Shown here piece by piece: positions 49,388 to 61,773 of a DNA stretch of 64,000 nucleotides (position 1 is its first letter; each line of letters opens with the position of its first letter). This DNA is from Silene latifolia. Lineage: Eukaryota; Streptophyta; Magnoliopsida; Caryophyllales; Caryophyllaceae. Below the pieces are notes generated by a model, which did no database searches, was not told the DNA's origin, and saw only the letters and a program-made list of their open reading frames with translations. The stretch is from assembly GCF_048544455.1 (NCBI RefSeq), contig NC_133530.1, positions 17,351,748 through 17,415,747 on the forward strand. Reading direction: 5' to 3'. A program made the translations under genes and the position numbers.

Positions 49388-52300
49388 GTCTTCCTCCCTT
49401 AAAAAGAACTTCGTCCCCGAAGTTCCAACCCAACCTATACAACATGGACACCTAACACTAATTCCACCAACCACTCTTTCTTCCACAACATGGCTCACGA
49501 TATCGTCTCAACTACAGCATAGCCTCCCAATACTAACTCCCTAATACTATCGGATACCCACAACCTAAATGTTGCCAACTCCATATTAGTTCATAACGCT
49601 CACTAACATCCTCAAATACCAAGACAATCCACCAAACAAGATCAACCATCGAAACGGAATGTTACATTCTACCACCCTTAAAAGGAACTTCGTCCTCGAA
49701 GTTTACTCACACTCATAACATCATCATCCAACTGTCAACACTATTGAAATATTCTCCCATTCCCAAACATCGAACTACTACAAGCACGGTCATGACCTTT
49801 AATAAAATCAATCAAAACAAATGTCCGTCCTTTATGCTACACCAACACTCTACTTCCAATTATACTACCATATGCACAACCATCAAAATCTCTTTTATCA
49901 CATCCTACTCCTCTTAAGATAAATGTTACGTCCTCGTAACTCACCAATACTAAATCCTAGCTATATCGTCTCATTATCCTCATCACCACCGCATGTCAAA
50001 GGTAACCACCTATAACCTAAACACTCGTCATGCATATATCCAAGGTTCTCTTACTTAAACATTTCTCATACCTCAACTCAGTCGGCACACCACCTAACCT
50101 ATACCATAAAACTCGTAGCAAAATCACCATACTAACTCTCCATTATTACTGCAAAACAACATACCTCTCTATGGAAAGCACCTATCTCCCAAAAGCATAA
50201 CTCACGATCCACCCTCGTTACGTACACTCACACTAGATCCTCAAGTTCTTTCCTTCATTACCACAAAACTCATACATAAATTAACATGACACTAATTCCC
50301 CAACACCCTACACTCACTGTCTCAACAAAGGATTATGAACCACCTGCATCTTTCAGGTCATTACCACACATGTTTTACGAATCACTTGCCATTACCATGT
50401 CTACTAAAGCCTTATCTAGAACAAGATCAAAATTACTGTAACAACCTCGCACAACCGTGTCCCATCAACATAATATCACTATACCATGACAACAACGAAA
50501 ACATATACAACTCTATTTCATATCATACTCTACCCTCATTCCCAAACTTAACCTGGTAAAGAAAACATCAATAAACAAGACAACTGTCTATCTGCACAAA
50601 CTGAAACTCGCAGGGAGCAACATCAAACAAAACAACAATCTAAGTATAACCGGTATGTACTGTCGAACTCGAATCATAATCATCCCGCCTACTCCACCAC
50701 AACCGGTGACGACATCGCAACACCGCCACCAACAACCGCACCGCATTGCGAAAATGCCCGCATCACAACATGAAGTACCATGCCCGGATCACCACTCGAG
50801 GCACAACAACCACATCGATAAACATCACAATCACATATAATTCCCATAAACACTGACTCAGTATGACATTTCGAACAAGAAAACTCATTCAAAACCGTTT
50901 TACCAGATTATAACACAACATATTATACGGAATAAACTGACAAGAATCTCATGAACATCATCCTTACCATTTCACGGAATCACATGTATCATCAATACAC
51001 ATACAATTTTAACTATCCATGCCATATCAATCAAATTATTACCTTTTGAACCTCATTCCATTAGTATACCGTACCCAACATAAATTACAAAACATTCATA
51101 TAACAACTTTATAATTATCACACCATACCACTTCTTGTGAGGTTAGAACCTCACACAAACATTTACACATATCATAGACCCGTAATCACATCCAACTAGT
51201 CAATCCTGATCACGTAAGTTACCCCCCCGATAAAGGTTACCTCTCGCTTGAGTTTAACTCGTATGCCCCTCATAACACATTCTCCCATTCGCATATCCAT
51301 CACCCCCTGCCAAATGTAACCATACCATTAATACTCAACTACTAACAACCGCCTTATATAACCACATCTTATGCTCTCTCACAACTATACCTATCAACCT
51401 GGTCTCTACAAAATCAACCTCTTTAGAATTGTTACCTTTCTAATATACCATCACCCTTAACCACTAGTCACAAACGATAACACTACCATTGTCCGGACAT
51501 CAACCTCTTACACTCATCTCTAAACATCACGATTTCTTTCCTAACTTTGGTTAACATCCCTAATAACGAACATCAAATCCATCAACAAAATCTACCTCAA
51601 CATTATTCTCAATTCTATCCTTTATCATATCGTTACCTAACTCTCCATCAGAGTCTCATATCGTGCAAACACTCTAGGACCTTCCCATTCCATTAATACC
51701 TCGAAACTCACGGCTAACATGTCGTCCTACTCTCTTATATAACCATTAACTCACACCCTTTAGTGAGACTATCGTACATTTCCATAATTTCCTACCTTCA
51801 TGCTCTTTAACTCCGGTCAACATTCTCTCAACTTACTTCCATCCTTACTTCCCCCTTTTACTCAATAATACCAATTAATAATAATTCATCTCCTTTCCCT
51901 TTCTACCTAACTCTTTGGTAAATTTTTTATTTATTTTTCCATAGCTCCACAACTCTAATTCTCTTAATTCATATGAACAATATCTTATCATTCTTCTTAT
52001 CGTTTATCCTCTCTTATCTTTCTTCTCACTTCCCTTGTCACCATCAACTCTACACACTAACAGTTACTCTTCAATTAGTCGTATCTCCCTTTGGTATCTC
52101 TAGAAGACCAAAAATTTACCTCATACCGTTAATTCCCAAAGAATTACACACTAGGCTCACCCCTTGATATTCCAAATTCCCACCATCAACCACTGTCTAC
52201 TTATCGCGGCATAACTCGACCTCACTATACACTATTCGTTTCCATCTCTCTATAGCGACCTTTTATCACATATATCCTTAAGCAACTCAATTCAAACCGT

Positions 52301-52762
52301 CTCCCTCCATAAAGCCTTACACATCCCAATACGCCACTATTCGTATCCCTCATCTCAATCTTTCATTCTCACGTTTCTTTACACATACATCACCCTTGCC
52401 CATATGCACTTACTTTTATATTACTCAACCCACGACCATATCACTCATCATATCTCACAAAACATGCTCATTGTCTCGATTAGCTCATCAATCTACTCTT
52501 TTCTTGTTCCACTATCCCTCACAATCACATATAACTCATGTCCTTTATATCCAACACCTATCCCTCATACGCCTGCATCCCCCCTATCATAGCATTTGGT
52601 AACTTACGTATCAAGACCGTCACATATATAAAAGAACGCTTTAAGACCCAAAACATACGTGTGCACATACCCCATGACTCAAAACAAATGTAAGAGTATA
52701 GCCACCGACTCAAAATTAAGGTAAAAACATAGTCACCGACTCAAAATGGACGCCCACAGAGG

Positions 52763-52949
52763 TACTCGGTCGAGTACGTGGCATACTAGGCCGAGTGCAG
52801 GGTACTCGGTCGAGTAATGAGACTACTCGGCCGAGTGAACGACTCCAGAAGCTAAACAGAATTATCACAGAGAGATTACTCGACCGAATATGGAATACTC
52901 GTTCGAGTATAGAAGATACTCGGCCGAGTAGGGACTACTCGGTCGAGTA
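52763..52949. repeat. Internal palindrome array of LARD-2
   Basis: Eight units with cores GGTC, GGCC, GACC and one GTTC. One unit has a changed left arm (TACTAG) and some end in G or have CGAATA. The position corresponds to 19164-19330 in LARD-1. Confidence 0.92.
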
Positions 52950-53793
52950 TCGGCGCAGTTCTCAGCACCATCCAGTTTTCGTAAAACAGTCATATCTCAC
53001 TCGTTACTTGGTCAATCTGGGCCTGTGACCTATCGTTAGAATTGTAAGAAGACAAGATAGCACCTCCAATTAGAATTACAGCAATATCATTTCTAGAACT
53101 CAACTTATGACAGTTCTAAGACAACCCTTCTGTAATCGGTCTTTATACAAATCAAGTTTTCTAAGCCAAAACAACTTGAACATAAATAAAGCAACCATTA
53201 GCAACTCAACACTTCTAAAACCAGTACATGGGTGAACTTTTATCATACCCACATGAAAATTAGACACGACATTCATGTATATAGACACATGCCCGTAACC
53301 ATATGCTACTACCAACAATCAAGCATTATCATCATCATGTTCATATGCACATGTACCACTACCATACTTCATGCTCAAGATTGTATTAAACAGGTAACAT
53401 GATCACATTCTTCATGCTCAATATTAATCAGATACGAATTCACAATTCACCTTTCATATTTTACCATGCTCCAACACTTAACATGCCAACATATTCATGC
53501 TCAAAGTTTAACATCAACAATCCTCGATACATCTTTCAACAACTATCACATTCCACTTCTTTCATCATTTCATCCAACCATGCACATGATTCAAACTATA
53601 GATATCAAACACACATGACTCAAACATACAACAGTTTTCCCCCATGTGACCGGCTTGAGATCGTAAGGGCCTTAATGCGACTTCGGGACGTCTCCCAAGT
53701 CTTTGCGGTAGCTCCAAACAACTCTCCCCGGGTTCATTTTATTTAGACTCCCTAAGTTCATTATGTTCATTTGTTTTAGGTGCCGGAATCTTT

Positions 53794-53806
53794 GGCTCTG
53801 ATACCA
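53794..53806 (-). other. Primer binding site of LARD-2
   Basis: The minus strand reads TGGTATCAGAGCC three bases inside the right LTR. It is a full match to the usual initiator tRNA-Met complement. Confidence 0.9.
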
Positions 53807-53809
53807 CTT

Positions 53810-55155
53810 TGTAACACCCCCTCATACCAAGGTACCTTACCAGGACTACCCAAGCATGAAAGGATGTTACCATCTCGGTTGCCCGAGGTTAGTATATATA
53901 TCAAAAGCGTCCGTCCTAATCACATTTATTAGAAGTACTGTAAAGTATTAATGTTTACAACAATCCAAACCCAAAGAAAAACCAATAAAGTGAATTCAAC
54001 TGAGGACAACTACAAAATCATAGCTAAGACTCGTGACTGTCATACTACAACTTGTTATGACGACTTCCCCATGACCGCCCAAGTTCACCAAATGCAATAC
54101 CTGTCAAGTCTGCTCACCATCCCCGAATGTATCACCGCAGGTTTTACAAAACAACAACAACGGGGTCAGTACCATTCAATCAATGTAAGACAATTAAACA
54201 ACGTAACCGGCTGATCATCCTCTATAGTAACCGACTACACACCGAAGTATGTAGCCCTGCCAGATTACCCATCGCAACAGGTAATCCACTCCTCCAGTGG
54301 GTGACCGCAGCCCATCCCCACCAAGTCCAGCTCATCAACGAGCGACTAATAATCCATGTCCCTTAATGTACACATCCCCTCCCGTGACGGGTTCCACGAA
54401 GGGCGAACTAGGGTGTGAAGCCACTCCCGCAAGTGACTCCACCACAATCACACACACACAGCATCACAGCTGTCACAACACCACAATCGTCACAACACAA
54501 CCACACCAACACCATCACCACAACACCCATCCTCCGGTGATCAGCAGATAACAATGATTATGAAACATAAGCAATCTCAATCAATTAACAGTACTGAGTA
54601 GGAGAAACCCTACCTTTTCGCAATCCGCTTACGCTGCAATCAACCATACAAATGCATAACAATTACCACATCGTCACCTACAACAACAATCATATAATTC
54701 TAATCACTAATTGCAAAACCCCATTTCCCCTAATTCAAAGGATAAAGACAAACCCTAAAATTAATCATCAACAACATAGGGATAAAGACTTACCGGCGAA
54801 AGAATGAAAGATTGAACGCAAAGACTACGACGATTGCCCACACAGTGGAGGATTAGGGAGTGATTAGAGTAATCGTAAAATGATTAGGGTTGAAATGACG
54901 TTTTAGAAACTGACGTTGAAAATAAAAATAACCCTAAACACCCCCGCATCAAACCGCTAAAATAACACTCGCCAGACCGAATACTCGACCGAGTAAAGTT
55001 ATACTCGGCCGAGTATCCTCTACTCGGTCGAGTATTCTCCATACTCGGCCGAGTATTCCTCGGCAGCACCAAAACAGACTCTACAATTAACACTACTCGG
55101 CCGATTAGGCTCTACTCGGTCGAGTGTACAGCTTAATAAAATCCGTAGTATTACA
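53810..55155 (-). repeat. 5' LTR of LARD-2
   Basis: 1346 bp, matches 48043-49387; palindrome array at 54982-55126. Confidence 0.95.
54982..55126. repeat. Palindrome array, right LTR of LARD-2
   Basis: Same six units and same core order as the left LTR. Confidence 0.95.
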
Positions 55156-55160
55156 AGTTC

Positions 55161-55732
55161 GCCCTAAAAAGGGCAAAACCATCATGAAGAGAATGAAGCA
55201 TACGGTCAATGACTATGCTCTCACTGATTTTACAATCAAGTGTCTCCAATTTCTCGACATTCTCAATCATGTTACGAATGTGTGGGCTAACCGGTTGGCC
55301 CTTTTGGAGTTTCACATCAAAGAAGCGACAAGTATGCTCATAATTAACGATTCTCGGTGCTTTTGAGAACTCGTTAGTGAGCGTGGTGAAAATCTTGTTT
55401 GCACCTTGGGCAATGAAGCGTCTCTGCAAATTGGTTTCCATTGCAAAGATGAGTACGTTCTTTATCGCACCCGCTTCCATGACGAAATCACTATAAGCAA
55501 GTGACTCGTTAACTCCTGCATTGGGGCCTGGGTTTACCGGTATTGGCTCAGTTAAATACTTGAGCTTACCGTCAGCAATGGCAGCATTCAGTAGTGCTGC
55601 CTCCTAGTCCACAAAGTTGGACCCATCATTCTTCAGTCATGTGAACTGATTCATGTTGTCCATAAAAACTTTAAGCCAGGACTCGCGTCCAAGTGTGGCA
55701 CTTGGCATTGGGATTTCGTTATTTCCAGCCAT
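55161..55732 (-). pseudogene. Gag N-terminal part of copia-3, right of LARD-2
   Basis: An ATG at 55732-55730 opens a Gag-like frame (MAGNNEIPMPS). In-frame stops lie near 55605 and 55636, and the open part 55480-55156 ends at the LARD-2 boundary. The continuation is at 47844-48042. Confidence 0.8.
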
Positions 55733-57705
55733 TTGTTGTAACAGTATTAATAAACGTATTCTACACTGCGAAAAGAAGAATAAAATAATAAGCATATGCA
55801 TCGTTATGATTTTAAGTCTTAATGCAAAACTGTTATAAGCGAAGACTCATGCATTTATACAATTGACCTCCCTCAAGAATTATATAAATGATTCCAAGAC
55901 TCAATTATCTGTAAATTGATAAGCCAACCTTTTGGCTAATTCTACTGTTAGAATTCTTGGTCGATAAATTTCTGTAAATTCTATCTTTAGTCCATCATAA
56001 TCACGAGAAACTCTTCGGACTATAATGTTGAGATAAACTAAGTCAACACAAACTACTTACCCAACGTAGAAGGGGTCATATTATGCCTACCGACGAAGAA
56101 GGGATTCATAGTTGTTTGCCCTTATAAAGACTAGTCTCAATTTTCGTTTTAGAGGAAGATCCCATCAACTTTATTTTAATTCATTTTAAGTGAACTAATA
56201 TCTAGCATGCGTGAATGAATAAACTAAGGTGATGACTTAAACTGAGTGACATCTGTATGTCTATGAAAACTAACATACAACCTATATGAGTCAATTTTCA
56301 TGCATTTTAGTAGGTGGTTTGGTTTTAGGCGGAATATGATGCATTAACTATCATGTGAATGAAAAGTAATAAGAACGGTAAAACGCAAAACAAAATAAAG
56401 TCCTAGTGTGGCCTATCTACCAAAAAGAACATTAAATACAATTTTGGAATCCATCCTTGGACCCGAGAAACTTGTCTTGATGTTCCATCTTGGTCCATGT
56501 AGCGGGAGTGAGCTCCAATCTCCATCTTTAGTCTTCTTTAAAATGACAATTTAAAATTATATGATAAACCTATTTACATTCTAATTTCAAAACCGTAATA
56601 AATAAAGAAAAGCAAACGGAGATACGAGATCTCAAATTACATTAAAAATTATGTTTCCATCATTACGAAAACATAATTTAACTAAGGCCACACTAGGTAT
56701 TACAAATTACAACCGATTGCAAAAATACGTAAATAAATCCATTCAACGATTCATTCAACAAAAAGCATCAACTAAAAAAAATTAAACATACAAGACATAA
56801 TTCCTTAATTATGTAGATTAATTTCCCAAACCACATATTTAAATGATCAAATTAAGTGACAATTCCTCAATTAATCACATTAATTTCAATCTTAATTCAC
56901 ATTAAACTTGTGATATGAATTAATTCAATATTATTTTAAACCTCTTTAAAATAATTAGGTATCTTAATATGTGAACCTTTTCACAACAATTAATCATACA
57001 TTAAAATGTATAATTATAATTATTGGCCAAAAACAACAATAAAACTTTTAATTATTTCGGCTTTAAAAAAAACAAAAAAAACAGAAAACCCCCTTTTTCT
57101 CTCGGTAATTCTGCAAAAACCGATTTTTTTTTTCTTTTTTTTTTTTTTTCACGGTAAACAGCCCTAAACAGAAACAAAAAACGATTTTTTTTTCTTCACT
57201 ATGCCCTCGGCATTTAACAGTATACAAAAAAACAGAAATTTTTTTTTCTTTTCTCGGCTGGAAAAAAAAAAAAACGAAACAGCCTCCTAATTTTTATTTT
57301 TGGCATTATGCCCTAAAACAAAAATGTTTAGATGAACAAATTCGTTTATAGTTGCTATTAGAACATGATTTGCATATAAATTAATGAAACATGATTAACC
57401 ATATATGCCAAAAAACTATATAGCAAAAACAAATTTAACATCATCAAACACGATTCCATTTACATTTTAATTTAATCATCATTAAATCAAAACATTTACA
57501 AATTATCATATTATCATCTTAAACTGATTAAAACAACAATATGAACAATCAAAATGGAACAAATCATCAAAAAATACAAAAACGAATCGGCTAAAAATTT
57601 TTTTTTTCACGGCAGGAAAAAAATTTACACGGCCGATTTTTTTTTTTTTTTCGAAATTTTGTTTAAATCAATTATGAAAATCATCAAAAATAATTTCGTG
57701 GCCTT
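55733..57705 (-). other. Long non-coding leader of copia-3
   Basis: About 2 kb between the primer site and the gag ATG, AT-rich. Around 57060-57300 and 57590-57660 there are repeated poly-T runs preceded by CGAT or CGG (for example CCGATTTTTTTTTT). No coding frame is supported. Confidence 0.5.
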
Positions 57706-57718
57706 GGCTCTGATATCA
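57706..57718 (-). other. Primer binding site of copia-3
   Basis: The minus strand reads TGATATCAGAGCCA two bases inside the LTR-like end. It has one mismatch to the usual TGGTATCAGAGCC. Confidence 0.75.
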
Positions 57719-57720
57719 CT

Positions 57721-58403
57721 TGTAGGAAATATCAGTATACTTCCCTTTAAATTATAAGGATTATAACGAAATTATGATTGTGAAACTAGTCATAAAAGAA
57801 ATTGCATAAACAAAATAGTAAAGGATTAAGATTCAACCTTTGGTCCTAGCAAAATCGGCCTAAGAACAATATCGCATTGATATTCACCTAATCGTTGCAC
57901 CCAAGACGCTCCGAGAAATGCCCCTCAAATTGCTAGAATGAGATCCCCAATTTTCTGTAAAATTTTAGGGTTTTGTGTGTAATTTTTGATGAGAGAAAAT
58001 GATTAAAAAAAAAAAAAAAAAAAGGAAAGGAATATCTCCCCTTATTCTCCTCTTGATTTTCGGAAATATAAGGAGCTAGGGAGATCATTTCCTAACGGAT
58101 TTTTTTGACCTAAATTTTCTATCATTTTCTCTCATCAAAAATTACACACAAAACCCTAAAATTTTACAGAAAATTGGGGATCTCATTCTAGCAATTTGAG
58201 GGGCATTTCTCGGAGCGTCTTGGGTGCAACGATTAGGTGAATATCATTGCGATATTGTTCTTAGGCCGATTTTGCTAGGACCAAAGGTTGAATCTTAATC
58301 CTTTACTATTTTGTTTATGCAATTTCTTTTATGACTAGTTTCACAATCATAATTTCGTTATAATCCTTATAATTTAAAGGGAAGTATACCGATATTTCCT
58401 ACA
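57721..58403. repeat. Palindromic LTR: 283-bp inverted arms with 117-bp spacer
   Basis: Left arm 57721-58003 and right arm 58121-58403 are reverse complements with about two mismatches. Both ends read TGTAGGAAATATC inward, so the whole has TG...CA ends in either orientation. The left end adjoins a primer site, so it serves as the 5' LTR end of copia-3. The spacer contains a long A run and CTTATATTTCC-like sequence. The right end directly abuts pseudogene DNA. Confidence 0.9.
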
Positions 58404-60171
58404 GAGCGCACTCTATTGCCTGCCTGAGATCACTCAAATGACTCCAAAGATGCGTCAGTTTTCTCGACAATCCTGTTTAGCACGGATAATATCCACTGGC
58501 AACTAAATGGCATGACACTAGTGTTTATTCTTGTAGGGGCAAGTAATTATCTCCAAGTATGCTCATAGCCAACCACGTAATCTCCCACACAGGCAAACAC
58601 GATCCACGATAATCAGAAATAAAATCTCTAATGTCAAAGTTGATAACACCCGACTACATTAGAAAAGAAGTCATGCGTGAATAAATAAACAGAAAAGTCT
58701 TAGCTGGTATGTATCATGTACTAACCTGATTTGTACTCTCAGTCAGGCCAAAGCGAAAAACATCAGCACCAAATGGATGTATTGTTCTAGGAAAATGGTA
58801 TTTGATATCCGACTCACTTACACCGTCATCCAACAGCTTCTTTGTAAGATTATCGTTGGACATCCCACCAATAAAATCTAGTGGATCAACTATATTTCCA
58901 TATGCTTCAGATAGTTTGTGGCCCTTTTTATCATTATTAAATCAAATGATGTAAATAAAGCTTTCTAAATGGCACGTCGCCTCCAAGTTTACTGCACAAC
59001 ATAACCTATAAGAGTATTCCCTTGAGCCTTTCATTCATCAAACTTCCCAATATATACAAGAGAGAACCTTAGCTAATTACAACCATAATCCCTACAAACA
59101 TGGAAACAATAAGCTAAATATGTGCACGTAATATATTTACCAAAACTCGTGTAAGAACTTTTCTTTCCCGAGATTATGTCCATCACACATGATCTTTTCT
59201 TCCACAACAGCCTACAAAAAAAAAAACATTATGAAAACAAGGCAAGGCCATTAATATTCATGCTCCAAATGATGAGTTTAACTGAATTGAGAGATTTATC
59301 ATCCAAGTATATACAAGAAAATTAGTTTGTTTCTTTTCTAGTTTTATTATAATTCTTTACATTTGGATATAATATTTGATTCATAAAACTGCCAAAGTTT
59401 TGCATTATTTTCTATTTTAGATTATCACGTTTTCACATTGGTTATTGTCCAGGTACATAATTGAAAACTTGGTTAGTTTTGTTGGTTTTGTTGGTTAGAC
59501 AGAGTCTATCACTGGCTTGATAATATATATTGTCTTTGGAAAACATTGTTGCTAGGCTTTTTACTTAGAGTAATTTCCTAAGTCTTGGTGATTTTAATAT
59601 ATGCAAAAATCAAAATCATATCGAAAATAAATGATTTAACTAACTCAACGACTCCTCCTCTATGATCTGTTCCAGGACATTCTTCGCCATCGAACCAGCG
59701 TATCCTATTTACAATAAATTTAGGGTCAAAGGTAATATAAAACACACAGTAAAAAAATGAAGATTTAAAAAAAAATAAAGTAAAAGACCTCTAAAGAGAG
59801 GGTTAAAGCATGACCAATATGTAGGGCTCCTATTACACTTGAAGGAGGATGCACCTGTCATATACAATACCATAAGTTGATTTATTCTAGTAAGTATAAG
59901 TAGACAATAATGCACAACTATATTAATAAAGCACTTACTATTACCAAAACTGGTTTTGGACTATTTGAATCGACTTCAAAATAACGAGATTTCTTCCACC
60001 AATCATACCACCTACATTAAATAATATTAAATTATAAACAAAAGACACAAACAAAAAACAATCAAACGAACAAATGAAGAAACGAATTACGTTTACTTAC
60101 ATTTGTTCTACATTAGGAGCAGAATATTCCTCTCTTAATTTATCAGAGAAATTTTTTTTTGACCCGGACAT
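58404..60171 (-). pseudogene. Valyl-tRNA synthetase-like pseudogene, truncated and internally deleted
   Basis: Minus-strand exon remnants resemble plant valyl-tRNA synthetase: 60171-60101 (MSGSKKNFSDKLREEYS), 60011-59945 (WYDWWKKSRYF), 59854-59789 with the class I signature GALHIGHAL, 59704-59645 (RWRRMS, then PGTDH in another frame), 59211-59141 (AVVEEK...), 58991-58726 (GGDVPFRKLYLHHL, then the KMSKS region as HKLSEAYGN, then FGADVFRFGL) and 58653-58404. Most introns keep GT/AG. Frameshifts, several in-frame stops, a lost donor near 59644 and absence of the region between HEFW and GGDVPF (where the editing domain lies) show it is dead. The 3' end is cut by the palindromic LTR at 58403. The 5' end starts well inside the normal protein. 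Confidence 0.85.
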
Positions 60172-60412
60172 GTTTCACTTTCTCTTGCCTATTACAATTA
60201 AATTAAATGAAATAACTATCAATAATCAACAAATTTCTAAAAGAAAAAAAGGTGAAATAACTATCATCAAAGACATTCTAACATAGAGAGGCAAATAATT
60301 GAAAAATAGTATATATGAACTCCAAGATAAACTCCAATATCTTGGAAAGTACAAACTGCTCAGATGTGTTTGTTTTCTTTGTAGGGTTTCAGCTACCTTG
60401 CGATACTGTCGA

Positions 60413-60527
60413 TATTAGTATTTTGGCACGGATTGATTATTAGTATTTTGTCATGAATATTGTCATGTTTATTAATATTTTGCCACGAATATGGTTATGT
60501 TTATTAGTATTTTGCCACGATTATTGG
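60413..60527 (+). repeat. Tandem repeat, unit about 32 bp
   Basis: Four units beginning TATT(A)(G/A)(T)ATTTTG(C)CACGA at 60413, 60438, 60470 and 60502; the last two periods are 32 bp. Confidence 0.8.
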
Positions 60528-61687
60528 TATTATTGTTGTTGTTATCTTCGATATTTTTATTATATGTTATTGGTCTTTTTTTTTTACCTTTTATTGTTTT
60601 TTCATTAAAGACATTTGAGTTATTTAATTATTTCAACCCAAAAGTTTTTTTTTACTATTTTTTTTGTTTAATATTCAAAGAACAACCAATATTGGTACGA
60701 TTTGGCATAATTCACGTGACCTTTTTTTATTTGAGAGAATGATAGTTATGTATTAGTAATAACTAGTTTTATGACCCGTGCAATGCACGAAATATTTAAA
60801 ATTCATTATTCTTTGAAATACTTCGATTACATATATATGTTAATATTTTAAAAATAGGTAAAATACACTTTTATCTCACTCTATAGTACTCCCTCCGATT
60901 CAAACAAAAGGTAACATTTGCTTTTGAGTGGTCTTCAAAATGGTACTTTAACCATATTTTTTCCCCCTAAATGTAATGTCAGCTACGCTTCCAAAGATAG
61001 TTTAGTCCGGTTATTTTATAACTGATACATTGTTAATTGTGAGACATATATTGGTCTATATAACAATAACAAAGAAAATGAAATGGTTAGTGATCATTAA
61101 CAAAGAAAAACTGAGAACAGATGAACATCTTTACTACTAAAATTCAATAAAATACTGTTGATAAATAGATGAATAATGGTTATGCATTCTAATTCCAAGG
61201 TAAGAGTTTGTATCCCTTCAATACGAAGGGTTGCATTGCTTCAATTCTAACATTTCATTTTTATGGTACGGTTATTGTTTTCGTTCATGATGTGGCTCCA
61301 ATATTTACCAATATCGTATACATTCATGAAAGCTGATAGTTAGAGCATCTTCAATACCATATAAAAACGATGATATCAATTTCAATATGGTCAAATTTGT
61401 GAAGATAAGAACACCAATTTTAAGTGTGCAGAATATTTCTACCCAATAGAGGGTAATGTCATTTAAAAAAGGTGAGTGCTAGGGCGACACCGGGTGTTAC
61501 CGAGTTTAAAAATCATTTTAGTTTCCGCGCCAATATCGCAAGGATAAAACCGTAATTCACATTCAATTATATTAATAAAATAAAAAATAAAAGATACTCA
61601 TCAAATCTTAGTTTACGGTTTAACAAAAAATAAGAGAGAATTCTATTGTCAAATGCGAGATGACGAATACCTTACGGAAATTTCCTC

Positions 61688-61773
61688 TACTGAGTTTATA
61701 ATTGTTAAGGTAGGTAACGGCCGGGATATATACTGAGTTTATAATTGTTAAGGTAGGTAACGGCCGGGATATA
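61688..61773 (+). repeat. Exact 43-bp tandem duplication
   Basis: Two identical adjacent copies starting TACTGAGTTTATAATTG and ending CGGCCGGGATATA. Confidence 0.95.

Larger units (their letters stand above)
49388..53809 (-). other. LARD-2 interior, non-coding
   Basis: AT-rich DNA with no long protein-like frame. It contains the purine tract (49388-49412), a second gypsy-like 3' motif (49667-49705), a palindrome array (52763-52949) and the primer site (53794-53806). Confidence 0.85.
48043..55155 (-). mobile_element. LARD-2: non-coding LTR element nested in copia-3 gag
   Basis: LTRs of 1345 bp (48043-49387) and 1346 bp (53810-55155) differ at about 20 sites. On the minus strand they begin TGTAATACTACGG and end GGTGTTACA. 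The primer site TGGTATCAGAGCC (53794-53806) matches initiator tRNA-Met fully. The 4.4-kb interior has no recognisable coding region. It is clearly related to LARD-1: same ends, same double gypsy-like 3' motif, long similar interior stretches, palindrome arrays in the same places. It is diverged enough to be a separate subfamily. Confidence 0.93.
43353..58403 (-). mobile_element. Decayed Ty1/copia element copia-3, interrupted by LARD-2
   Basis: Gag, protease, integrase, RT and RNase H lie in copia order on the minus strand between about 55732 and 44652. LARD-2 (48043-55155) splits gag. A primer site (57706-57718) adjoins an LTR end at 57721. Several nonsense codons and a frameshift show it is inactive. 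Both LTRs are abnormal: the left one is truncated and the right one is an inverted duplication. No target duplication was found. Confidence 0.8.

Noticed and set aside
60889-60915. Stowaway-type end CTCCCTCCGATTC
   Set aside because: Only one terminus was found, so no complete MITE can be drawn.
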